Origin: Trichosphaerium sp. ATCC 40318
Taxonomy: Eukaryota > Discosea > Flabellinia > Trichosidae
Direction of reading: 5' to 3'
Assembly (NCBI GenBank): GCA_038496445.1
Contig: JALMLS010000445.1
Span: 1-52,669, forward strand
DNA: 52,669 nucleotides
In this document: positions 35,203 to 46,675 of the stretch, piece by piece
Numbering within the stretch: the first letter of the stretch is position 1
Layout: each line of letters opens with the position of its first letter
Notes under the pieces: generated by a model
Seen by the model: only the letters and a program-made list of their open reading frames with translations
Database searches by the model: none
What the model was told of the DNA's origin: nothing
Made by a program: the position numbers and the translations under genes

Positions 35203-36142
35203 TCAAATTAAGAACAAGCACAAGATAGTGCTAATTACATAAATAATCAAAAAACCAACTGCTAGCATTACAATGCAAACAAAATAACACCAACAATCCA
35301 TAAGTATTGTGCGATGATATTCTGCAATTAATTGACCGTTAATATCCCACTGTTTGCTCCATTCACATGTGCCATACCTGTTCATAATTACACATCTAAT
35401 TTGACCGTCACTGTACCATATCTTGTGCTCTCCATGCGGTTTACTTTTAATACAGCTGTATTTTGCTTCTAATTGGCCATTTCTGTGCCATGCTTTATAC
35501 TCTCCTTCCAGCTCCCCATCAACACGACAGTATTCCATGCGCAGCTGTCCATTATCATGCCACCCTTTGAACTCTCCTTCTTGTTTGCCTTTGATGTAAT
35601 AACAATGCATGGTTATTTTGCCATTATCATAAAAACACTTGTATTCTCCTTCAAGAAAACCATCTATGTAGTAACAATGCTGCTGTAAATGATCATTAAA
35701 TTGATTCCACTCTTTGTACTCCCCATGAAGCACATCATGTTTGAAACTACACTCAGCCTAACATATTTTAGTCACAAGAAATAAAGATCACGTGAACACA
35801 GGAAGTCAAAAAGGCAATATTATTTCGCAGCTGCGTTTATGGCCTTAAGTTGAAGTCATTGGTGCTATCACTAGATTGGCGTTTGTAATTTTTTGCTATT
35901 TTACCTTACGATTGTAGTGGATAGAGTACTTATTTCGCTTACTGTCGTAGTAATACAATATTTTGTTTTTTATCCACTTTCCATGTTTTTTTAGTTCATC
36001 GTCAAACCTTGTGGTTGTTGCCGTGTATTTTGATAGAAGAGGCCATTGTACATAAACTGCAAAGTCTAAATCAACTATATCAAGTTGTAGCTCAAGCGGA
36101 AGGTTCAACAGGTGACAATACTTTGATTTCAAAGCACTCATC
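35203..36142 (-). CDS. F-box-like / MORN-type repeat membrane protein
   Basis: Exon 1 starts at about 36142 with M(M)SALKSKYCHLL and carries LPLELQLDIVDLDFAVY and WPLLSKY, the same N-terminal module as the gene at 22412. A long intron (about 35760-35906, containing CACGTG at 35789) leads to exon 2. There, six or so MORN/YwqK-like units occur (HGEYKEW, EGEYKCFYDNGKITMH, EGEFKGWHDNGQLRMEY, EGEYKAWHRNGQLEAKY, HGEHKIWYSDGQIR). The C-terminus is a hydrophobic helix (CIVMLAVGFLIIYVISTIL), so this paralogue is probably tail-anchored in a membrane. It is likely an adaptor, since F-box plus repeats suggests a ubiquitin-ligase role. Confidence 0.78.
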
Positions 36143-36689
36143 ATGATTTCTTATCCTTTGTTGTCTACAGGTTTCAGATACTCTAACTTAACACGTGGGC
36201 AACCTATCTAGCGCTCACTAAAATAAGTCCTATGCTGTATATAGTAAATACGTAGCATGGCATGTATTTGGATAAATTAGATCGTACGCTTACAAGCGTT
36301 GAATACATGTGCAAATTACTTTCAAAGAAAACTATCCAAAGTACAAAAAGGACGTGGTAATATACAGCAAACACTTGGAAGTAGATACCTAACGGCAGGG
36401 AGAGTTTTCGGCAACATTGATGTACTCTTAAGGAATGCTCATCTTGCACAGCTATAACTGTAACTTAAAAAACATGAGCGACTATAGTCACTAGCGTGGA
36501 ATATGTCAAAAGTACTTCTATGCATAGATAGTGCAAAAAAAAACAACGCAACTACCTTAATCATCAGTTGTAGAATCCGAAGATAGCAGTTGAGGGCTCT
36601 TAGAAGCTTTGCAGTGCAGTAAAGCTCCTGGAGGCCAAGTCCAAAGGCAAGCAAAGCTGAATCTTCTACATCAAAGCCTTGAGCCAAGT
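36143..36689. other. Intergenic
   Basis: Short open frames without resemblance to anything. There is a CACGTG at 36192 just upstream of the MORN gene. Confidence 0.35.
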
Positions 36690-36970
36690 TCGATGGCAGC
36701 CCACCTCAATGAGACTGATATTACCGAGATTATAGCGCATAGCTTGCTCAAAACAACCAAATCAAGATTTAAAGCCTTGTCAAACCTGTTATCTCCTTGC
36801 TTCTATTGTTCACGATATTATTATATACCACGCTAGTACAATTAAAACGATACCTGAAGCAAAATCAGCTGCAAAACATGTAGGTATTCTTAAATACAAC
36901 AAAGGCGTTTCTTTACCCAGATGTTATTATCGATGTAGTTTCAAGTATGTTGTGGATAATGAGTGAGACC
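36690..36970 (+). pseudogene. F-box/LRR gene fragment
   Basis: Reads ITEIIAHSLLKTTKSRF, then after a one-base shift CQTCYLLASIVHDIIIYH and AAKHVGILKYN. This matches the F-box region of the gene at 27380 (ILAHILRQTTKSRF, CQTCHLLASIIHDIIGYD, LQHQGILRHTN). No LRRs follow before the stop at about 36964. It is a truncated, frame-shifted relic. Confidence 0.7.
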
Positions 36971-37033
36971 CGTAATTACTCAACGGACATTGTCACGTGC
37001 TTTATTGTTTATAATTGTAGAGTCATAGGCTGT

Positions 37034-40000
37034 TTAAAGACTTGTACTTGTGTTGTCGTTAATAATGGTAACTGTATCTCTTAGCACAGGATGAAGTGTT
37101 CTCAAGTAAGCAACAACATCATCACGTGTTCCTTCATTTAAAACAAAATCATGTCCGTTACAAGCATGACGTACAAACCAATCATGACACATCATTTCTA
37201 TAATCTCTCCTTCCATGTGCATTGTGTATTCTAGTATCTGTAAAAAGACATCAAGGCATTCAACACCACATTGATGTTTTACAAAGCCTGATAAAACATA
37301 TCCTTTCATTCTTTCGATTTGGTACTTATCACTTAACTTGTAAAGCATCCATAGAGTATCTATATCGTTTAAGGGAATGCTGTCTTTGTATAGATAATCC
37401 AATAAAAGGTTGACGACACCGAGAGGTTCACCAATTTTGATGACATTAGCATTCTTATCTGTTGAGTGATTTGATACCAGAATTTGTTCAAAGAACGGTA
37501 TGCGTGCTACTAAGATAACCTAAAACAATACAATCAGTTATTATATTACAATAGTACGAGCAATCACAGTATTGGCGCTAGATAAAAAGAAAACTCGGAA
37601 AAGTAAACAAACAAAGAAAAAAAAGTTGCAAAAAAAAAAAATGTACCTTGTGACACTTCAGTTCGTTGTCATCACTAGTCTTTAGAATTAAATCCTTTGA
37701 TTCTTCATGCTTGTATAGTCTCTTTAAAGATCTTTTGATACCCTTCGAATTGATAAAGTAGCATCCAGGTTTGGTCCTTTGGATTTCTTTTACGAGCTTA
37801 TTCGTTTTAAGTGATTGTAACAGTTTTATAAATGAAGGTTCGTCATCGTATTGAACTGATTTGCCATAAATACAAGAAATAAGACAATCGAACGCTCTAG
37901 AAGAATGGTCAAGCTTCAGGATGGAATCTTTTTCTCCAGCGTCTACAAACAGCTCAGGCACTTGGCTCTCCACGAATACCTAAAAAAAAGTAAGTTACAC
38001 AATTCCATATTTTGCTTTTTTCTTACCCTGCTGATCTTAAGCGATGACTCTTGGTTTAGTTCGAACTCAAAGTCATTAAGCACTTCATATTTATCTCCTC
38101 TGAGCCTACTAAACTCTGATGGAATGATAGTAGCATCACTTAAATCAGGAAACAAGTACGACTTAAATGACTTTCCAAATCGAGTATCAGGCTTCCCTTT
38201 ACTCTCCTCAGTGTCCTCTTTCAAAAATGTGAGTATTTACATAAAATTAGTACTAGTGAGGTACCTCCACGTCTTGTCTTATAAGCAATTTTCTCAATTA
38301 TGCGAACCAAGGGAAAGTGCAAATCGAACTCTGTTAGCGTGCCGCAAATGAACATTACATTGTATCTTCCTTTATTAATAGTCTTTTTCAAATCTTCAAT
38401 GATGTGTAAGACAATTTCATCAACATCAGATGAACCTTCAATAAAAATAAGCAAACAAAGTTATAGGCATTGATTGAACAACTGATATCGATCAAAAGAA
38501 AGAAAAAAATAGGAATATTCTTGTATTGAAGTCTAAGGGTCCACAATCAAATTAAATTTTCCTTTTTGTTTAATTTATGGGATCAATAAGGCATGTTTTT
38601 AACGTACCTTTGTAGTGTGGAAACATTTTTTGGAATTTAACGAAGTTCTCAGGCATTAACTTTTTGAGAAGATCATATTTTGATAAAGCTACAATGACGC
38701 TGGCATGTGCTAACCCTTTACTGCTAATTTGTTCTGAGAGTAAAAGTTTTGCTTTTTCGTATGAATTTGTTTGTGAATCTTCACACAACAAGTACATGAA
38801 GCTTGAGAGTTAAAGACAAAACAAAAAAAGAAATTCCAATAAAAATACAAGTCACAACACGAAACAACTATGGATTAGTGTCTTGTCTATGCCTTACTTG
38901 AATTCAAAAAAGATACTCGGTTAGTGACACCACATGGCAAATATAATGTACATTTCCAAAGCAATGTAACCATTTTCTCCATTCATTTCGATGACCTTAA
39001 TAAATAAAAACTTAGACCAACTGCAAAAAATAACAAAAGTAGCATAAGCCTTCAACAATGCCACAGCTTATAATAAAAAACTCTAATTTTAATAAACAAA
39101 TACTAAAAGAAAAGTATTATTGAGTACAAAGTAACACGTGATAAGCCTGAGCAACAAATACTTTTAAAACTAAAAAAGACGTACCACCAACATCCAAAAG
39201 ATTAAACTGTTGACCATTAAGGCCTAGGTACTCTTTTTCTACAACCCCTGTTGTCCATATACGTACATTCATAATTTCAGGTATTGTTACTTCCCATCCT
39301 TTAGTTCTTTTTGCAACAGCGTTCAATAAACTTAAAAGAAAAAGGTTAGTAAGAAAGTTCATTTTGTATTCTATTATCAGCTTGTATATCAACGTACATA
39401 GATAAATTATGCATAAGGCTATTGTACACAAGAGATTCTTTAAATGCAGTACATTCATCCATGAAGTCTGAATTGACGAGCCTGTAAAAAATACTATTAA
39501 CTTCTTTCTCAGAAAATTCTTTTTTTTTCTCCTTTCACGTACTTTTTAACAGCATCAAAACAAGATTGCTCCGAGTCGAAATTATAATTGCAATTACACT
39601 TAGGATCGTCTGGATCCGATAGACTCAAAATAAGGGATTGAGTGCTCTAGTTAATTAATTAAACCAAATCAAATACCAGATCTTTAGCAAGTAAGCCGTG
39701 CCTTCTTGCAACGACTAAAATAAGGACTTCGTTTAAATTCCTGTAAGCAATACCATATATGATGTGTAATACCGAAGTTGTAATCTCGTCGGGCTTCTAC
39801 ATCTTCTTGAAGCAATTGTACGCAAAAATGCTTAACAAACGTAGATTTGCCTATTTACGTGACTAAATAAGCTAATAACCGCTTTTATTTCGTGCTAACC
39901 GCTGAATGCCGATCCTGGTGTTTATTAGTTTCAAATTAAATAACTGACGGTGTTTGATACGCCTACCAAGTACTAGAATCGTGATTTCGTCTATCTCTAG

Positions 40001-40093
40001 TTTTTTCGCTTCAATTGCAGCTTTTTTGATAGATTTCAGTTTACTAGCCTTATCCAGCCTGTCTACCGCTTGCTTACATTTTTTGTTACCCAT
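37034..40093 (-). CDS. G-alpha-type GTPase fused to tandem BTB domains
   Basis: Thirteen exons: 40093-39967, 39914-39900, 39850-39773, 39714-39677, 39646-39543, 39481-39398, 39330-39185, 38995-38898, 38801-38608, 38435-38265, 38217-38027, 37979-37647 and 37519-37034. The total is 2065 bases, one more than a multiple of three. The N-terminus is MGNKKC, a possible myristoyl/palmitoyl site. P-loop: LGSAFSGKSTF. A stretch of about 100 residues follows, the place of the G-alpha helical domain. Then come RIWTTG (switch I Arg and Thr), FNLLDVGG, HRNEWRKWLHCF (switch II), ALSKYDL in place of NKxD, and FICGTLTE in place of TCAT. A BTB-like domain (FPDLSDATIIPSEF onward) and a second BTB with BACK (DLILKTSDDNELKCHKVIL to the end) follow. 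One extra T in a run at 38906-38911 breaks the frame. Confidence 0.8.
39900..39914 (-). other. 15-base microexon completing the GTPase P-loop
   Basis: The sequence GATCGGCATTCAGCG on the minus strand is preceded by CACCAG and followed by GTTAGC. It sits between introns of 52 bases (39915-39966) and 49 bases (39851-39899). Inserted in phase 1, it turns VLG/KST into LGSAFSGKST, the GxxxSGKST pattern of G-alpha. Skipping it would keep the frame but destroy the nucleotide-binding loop, so inclusion could act as an on/off switch. Confidence 0.75.
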
Positions 40094-41582
40094 TTCTGAC
40101 TTGTTAGCGTTGATACTGAAATAATTAAGATCACAATCTGTTTCACTTAATTGCGTAAATACAGTATATGATTTTTTAGCGCCTAATAAACGTAGAATAC
40201 CGCTTACAGCAAGGTTTACAAGAAACCGTTACAATAAGCTAACACAAGCGTAACGTACGCTAAAAGTAACATACCACTAATTAAAAAGATGGAGCAAATA
40301 AAAAACACAGTTTTTGGCAACATGTTGTACTTTGTACTCCAAAAAAGTTTTTTGAGAAAGAACAATACAGTGTGTGGTCAATGTTCCCAGTTGAAATTTT
40401 GAACACGTGTTGAATTGTAGCACAAAAACAGCTTTTTAAAATTGTGCAATAAAAAAACAAGAAAACAATTTTCAGTAATTTTTGCAATGTGACCCAACTC
40501 CATTACTATTATAAAACATTCCATTTATAGCTTTTATTATTGAATGTCATTCACTAAAACACTGATAAGCTTAACATAGTGGTGTAACAACGTCAAAACC
40601 GCCCCAAAACACCACCAGCGTTGCTGTAGGCTTTGTAAACGCCGCCAGGCGTCAAATATGTAAATAAAATTTTTTGCTACGGGTTTGTTAAATCACGTGG
40701 GTTTGAAATGGTTGGATTCACGTGAGGGTAGATCACATTTAAAAAAATGACAATTTGCAAGATCTGTCAGAAGTGTCAAATCCGTCAGATCTGACAGATC
40801 GGGCAGAAACTGGAGTTTTTTTGCTAAAAGTCAGTCTGTCTCAAAACTTGAATGAAACAGACAATACAAAATGCCTCCAAAAGAACGGATTTCGAAGAAA
40901 TAGAACATGCCACCTACATTTCGAAATGTAGTGCAAACCCTAGGAAATAGCAGCGTGACAAACGTTGTGTTCCACTTTCCATATTTGATTGTAACGTGTT
41001 GGAGAATAATGACGAAAAGGTCAAAGCTCTTTTTGGTATGCGGGTTTTTTACATTTTAGCATCACCATCGCTACAAGGCTGTACGTATCATAACTCACCT
41101 ATATGTACGGTACAATTCCAAGATTTGTATCATGTGCCTCGCACGTGTGTTAGCCCTGCGCATTCGAGATGGTTTCAAGCGATTTTGCATTCCTGAAAAC
41201 TAAATGGTACCATAAGCCCGCAACTAACCTGTAACAGCGTACGCCTGGTTTTTATTTCTCTTCTAGAAAGTACAGGACAGCGCAACACTTTTGGAGTTGG
41301 TATGCTTCAGATTCATTACAAACAAAGAATACTCCAAAGTATGTTAGTAATATTCGAGAACCACGTGATACGACTGAAGATGTTCAATTAATGGTTTCAG
41401 GAACAGTTTTGAGTAAACGCAATTTCGCGTACTAGTTTGGCTATGGCTTTTGCTATGACACCAATTTGTTCCATGTTCTACTGGTTTGAAAATAGCAGAA
41501 TAAAATGGGAAAAAAGAATCTATGTTTTGGAAGCTGGTAGTCGTTTGTCTTTATTGCAAGTACACTAATTCATAATATAGAG
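40094..41582. other. Intergenic with dispersed repeat and a possible gene remnant
   Basis: About 40608-40706 resembles the reverse complement of 21645-21735. About 40770-40815 has a local repeat of GATCTGTCAG-like words. At 40870-41440 (+) some spliceable open pieces (ENNDEKVKALFG, ICTVQFQDLYHVPRTC, DTTEDVQLMVSGTVL) may be the relic of a small gene, but no start, end or family is clear. Confidence 0.35.
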
Positions 41583-44500
41583 TTACTTTTTACTCTCAAG
41601 CGTAGCAATTCGAGCAAGAAGCTCAGCAATTTCTGTATCTTTTTCTTCTAGTCTTGCATCTTTTTCCTTGATTTTATTTGATAATACTTGTACTTGTAAA
41701 TCATGTGCACTCAGTTGTTTTGGCTTGTTCAAACTTGTAGCTCCCCATAATTGTCTGTACATGTAAGTAAGGAACAAAGTAAAATGGTATCAGCATGTGT
41801 ACCTGTTTTTGAACAAGTTCTCTTCATCGTCTGACAACTCATCATTATCTGAGTCTGCTTCATGTTCTACATCAGTGACATCAGTTGATGTTTTGGTTGC
41901 TTGTGTTTTATTTTTTGGTTTACTCTTTTTTGATTTGGATGTTTTACGTTTGTGCTTTACAACTTTTATTATGTATCGTGCTACAGCTTGAACGTCTAAT
42001 ATGATAACATTAGTATCGGAATAAACAGTGGAATACCTTGTGCCACAACCAACTCATCACGCATTGCCTTATTGACTTTGTCTTCGGCAACAACAATACC
42101 TTTCTTGTCTACAAGTGTGTAGTGACTCTGGTATCCTGGTTTTATTGGTTTACCATAAAAGTTATCATCATCATTAGGCTTTTCTGTAACCTATTACTGC
42201 CAGTAAATAAATAAAATAGCAAAGTCGTTTGTACAGGATATACATTTCCAGGAGTGACTAGACTTAAAACAAGAGTCACTTCTCCATTTCCTGATGTATC
42301 ATATGAGCAAGCATATTCAAGGCTACTCTAAAAACAATACAGGTTAAGAATAAGTTTGAGACGTAGTTTCACATACAGTAAAGTAGATGCCTTGACCATA
42401 ATACCCGCCATCTAAAGAACTCACAGTACCAAATCCAGCTTTTACAATACTCAAAGCGGCTTCAGGAGATGTACCATGAACCATCAATAAAACTGGTGAC
42501 TGAAAACGTGTAAGATGATTAATGTTGAATATTATTACCTGTTCTAAAGTGGAGCTGTTGTTGTTGATTAGAGATTCAAACCTAGCTGCTACAGCTCTCT
42601 TATGACTGTCTTGCTGCCATTCGTCTTTACAAAATAACTTTGGAAGTTCTCTAAATAGTAGTGTAAGCTCCATTTGTTTATAAAGAAACCTGTTAGCGTA
42701 CTGATGTCTGTGTTTCACTATTATATTGTACATCCCAAAGTTACAAGTCAAGACATCATTGCATACAAGAAGTGCTTTTACAACAGTTACTTTATCATAT
42801 CCAGGCATTTTTGATAGTTGTTGATGAAGAAACTCAAGTTCTCTCTTGGCGACAGTGTTGTCATCAAACAGATTTAACGTTCTATAATCTGTTGCTTTCC
42901 CAACAGCCCTGTTTAAAGCGTAAGCTTGCTAGAAAATTATGGAATACTAAACTGACATATTATTAGATCTATCCCAATGATGAGCATACTGTAATCTTGG
43001 ATTTAAGTCCCAGAAGGTTTCACTTTTTAATCCTTGAGTTTCAGCGTGTTAGTATGACACTGTCAAAAGGTGAGCACATACCTGCAAGTGATTTACCAAG
43101 TACAAGATTTACAGAGGTAGGATTAATACCATGTTTGCAATTTTGGCATTCGCACACAAAGGTAACATTTTGTAATTTTTTAAATTTCTATCAATACCTG
43201 TTAATAAACTCAACTAGTACAGAAATTACATGGTTTTGGATATGCTCATCAGCGCAATACTGGCACAAAATCACTGCATCAGAGCTACATGTATAGCACA
43301 CTGAGACTAGATGGAACTTAAGTTGACGTGTTGTAGTACCAAGTTAAAAGAAGTTGCATTGTTTTTGGTACCATCTTGTTTGGATACTTTAAGTGAGTTT
43401 GTACACCATCCTTCTTTTTTACATATCTTAATACAGCTGGTTTGTTTTGGATTGACCCACATATTTTCAGGTAGGTCAAATAGTATGCCTTCCATTAATT
43501 CTCCATGCTCAAACCAAAAGGTCTTTAAAAACAGCTCGTTATTTGAATGTCACAAAATGAACAGTGTCGTACTGAAGATTGTACAACTATGCGATCATAT
43601 GTACATATTAAATAACAAATACCTTTTTGTAATGCAAGTTTAAAATAAGATCGTGTTGGCTGTTGTAATAACAATCAGTTTACAAGCTCTGTGAAAAAAG
43701 AAAGGGCATACCAAGTATTGCAACCATTTTGCAAGATTGAGTCTCCATTGTGGCACTTTGTTCAAAGCGCAAGATAGCCATAGTTGGCGGGATCGTTTAC
43801 CATTTGGGAATACTGTCAAGACAGTTTCAAATACAGAAATGAACAAGGAATCATTATCAACAACACCCAATAGTATCTTTTTAAATATTGTTTGTTGCCA
43901 TACATTTGTATCCAGTGAAATGGCTTTACTCATTTTCAACAACGTAACAACAACAGAACTATAGCCAAAGTACGCTAGGAATGTTACACACTCGTGTGTC
44001 AACAATAAGGTAGCATCATACCTGCATGCTGCAAAGCTGTCCATCCTTCGTTGTCTTTTGCTTCAATATCTGCGTTAGAACCAAGTAATATTTCAACAAC
44101 TTTACTACGCCCACCACGTGCTAAGAAATATAAGTTACAACAAGTTGTACATAAATAGACAACAGTAACACCTGCATAATGGAGAGCTGTCCATCCTTTA
44201 ACATTTTTTGCTTCTATATCTGCATTGAAACCAAGCAATTTTTTAGCAGCTTTACTCCTTCCATTACGTGCTAAAAGACTGGTTTATATTTTGGTGTAAC
44301 AGCAATAAGGTACCTGCAATATGGAGAGCTGTACATTCATTTTTATTTTTAGCTTCAATATCAGCGTTTGATCTAAGCAATATTTCAATAACATGAATGT
44401 GTCCTTTGCTGGCTAAAAAAATATAAGTTACATCAAGTTGTAGCAGTGACAACAGGTTAGTACATGCAAAATGGAGAGGTGTCCATCCTCCCTCATCTTT

Positions 44501-45709
44501 TGCTTCTATATTTGCGTTTGAACCAAGTAACATTTCAACAACCCTACTCTGTCCGAAATTTGCTAAGTTTACAATTATTATACATTGAGTGACACCAAGT
44601 TGTACCTGCATGATGGAGAGCTGTAGCTTCTTCGTTGTCTTTTGCTTCAATACCTGCGTTTGAACCAAATAATACTTCAATGACTTTAATGCGTCCATCA
44701 TTTGCTATAGGCCAAGTTACATCAATTGTACATTGACAACAATAAGGGTACCTGCAACATGGAGAGCTGTCCATCCAGAGTTGTCTTTTGCTTCAATATC
44801 TGCGTTTGAACCAAGTAATACTTCAGCAACTTTACTATGTCCATTTTGTGCTAGTACAAGTTCAATAATTTAAGATTGCTAATAAAGGTACATGAAAGAT
44901 GGAGAGCTGTCCATGCTTTGTTATTTTTTGCCGCAATATCAGTTTTTGAACTGATTAATACTTCAGCAACTTTGCTATGCCCACTCTTTGCTAGAAGAAG
45001 TTACAATAATTTTAAACTGACAACTATAAAGTACCTGCATGGTGGAGAGCTGTCCATCCAGAGTTGTCTTTTGCTTCAATGTCTGCGTTAGAATCAAGTA
45101 ATAATTCAACAACTTCTCTGTCCATCATATGCTAAGTTGTCAATAATTATACATTGACTGACACCAATTTGTACCTGCACGATGCAGAGCTGTCCATCCA
45201 TTTTTAGACTTTACTTCAATATTTACACCTAAACCAAGCAATGTTTCGACGACTTCACAATGTCCTTGATGTGCTAGAGGTACAAGTTACAATTGTATAT
45301 TGATAACAATATAGGTACCTGCACAATGGAGAGGTGTCCATCCTCCATTATCCATATATTCAAAGTTTGCGCCCTTTTGTACACAAATTGTTACAATAAT
45401 AGGCATACCATTCTGTGCTAAAATCCAGTTACATTCACTCGTGGTCAGATGTATACCTGCAAACAATAAAATTGTGTCGCCGAATTGTGTTTTACACAAT
45501 CTGCTGTTTAGCTCCTTTACTACAGATTGTCAAACATCTTAAAAACCATGGTAAGATTAAGCGCACCCGTTGTAATACTTTCATATCGTCCCCTCAGTAT
45601 TGCCAATTCGTCTGCATAACTGTTAAATAGAGCACGTGAAAATATCCTGTTCTTGTTACTAACCTTCTAACGTTAACGCTTCTTCTGTACTTTGTTTTTG
45701 TTCAGACAT
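41583..45709 (-). CDS. Ankyrin / B-box-like / PARP-type ADP-ribosyltransferase (copy 3)
   Basis: Starts at ATG 45709 (MSEQKQSTEEALTLE) and ends at 41583. It has the same exon order as copy 1: one ankyrin repeat per exon (about ten between 45420 and 43950), the WRLNLAKW block, ELMEGILFDLPENMW, and a Cys/His finger (CYTC, CQYC, HIQNH). These are followed by MVHGT, GGYYGQGIYFT, the GYQSH-type motif, a Lys-rich linker and a shorter coiled coil. One ankyrin exon near 45128 is two bases shorter than its relatives and shifts the frame unless that exon is skipped, so the copy may be newly inactive or carry an error. There is no lectin gene beside it. Its 5' flank resembles that of copy 2 rather than copy 1. 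Confidence 0.7.
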
Positions 45710-46675
45710 CAAGCGGTGTTGTAACGCACGTTGTTTAATAGAAAATATAACCTCAACACTGTTTGTGGTTGTGAATCATGTACTTGTTTTGGTAGTACTC
45801 CGCCTGTCCCACTTCAATCATTGCCCACGTGCGGTTCTGGCACACTGTTCAGCTATCAAGGGCAAAAGAACCCGCCGGAGTTGAAATGGCGCAATGGTGT
45901 ACAAAAGCACAAGACGTTTTTGTAGGGGCGTTCACAATGTACACATCCCATTTAGCACAACATCGCTATAAGGGGCATTTTAACTTATCCTGATGTATCA
46001 GAAAATAGTCTACAACTCATAGTATGAACCGCACCCAAACATTTTTCTTCTCTACGCTGTTGGTACTGTTCAGCGCATTGAAGGTTGTTCGTAGGGATTT
46101 AATAATGTAAAAGACAGTACTACGACTCTAAATAGTACCATGATATCACGAAACGTTTAAAAAGAAACGTGAAATAAAAACTCCGAAGCTCATTTACGTA
46201 CTATAGGATTAATACATAAATCACTACTTTCAATCACGTGGATTCAAAAGCATTAAAATTATCAATTAGAGAACTAGCATTTTTTATGCTGGATAGTAAT
46301 GGCCTAGTAAATCACTCAACAACAATTTCAAGTATACAAATACCTTTACCACAAAACTACTAGTAGAATAAGGTAACACCCAAAAAAAAAAACCTCTTTG
46401 TAAGAAAATAATAAGAATATCGCAATTAGCGAGATAGTGTTGACTGCTAGTATTACTGAGAAGTGTATTTGGGATACGCTGAAATATTAACCCAATTCAA
46501 GGCTGTTCCAGATTCATCATAATCTATCTGTTTCTATTGTGGATGGAGAACAAGGAAAGGGAAACCTATGCCCAATAATATTTGGTCAACCGTTGAGGTT
46601 TGTTGTCGACATCATTAATTACACGTGAGGAAAGAATTAACTTGTAATTTATTTTCTGTCCTAGTACAAGTGTTT
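45710..46675. other. Intergenic, 5' flank of transferase copy 3
   Basis: The part to about 46160 is related to about 17750-18300. CACGTG occurs at 45826, 46235 and 46622. No gene is seen. Confidence 0.4.

Noticed and set aside
22412-36142. Idea that the window is an integrated giant virus
   Set aside because: Dense spliceosomal introns, PDR transporter, Rab and G-alpha genes are host-like, and no capsid, polymerase or packaging gene is seen.
39851-39966. Single 116-base intron in the P-loop region without a microexon
   Set aside because: It would join VLG directly to KST and delete the GxxxS part of the loop; the microexon restores exact family spacing and phase.
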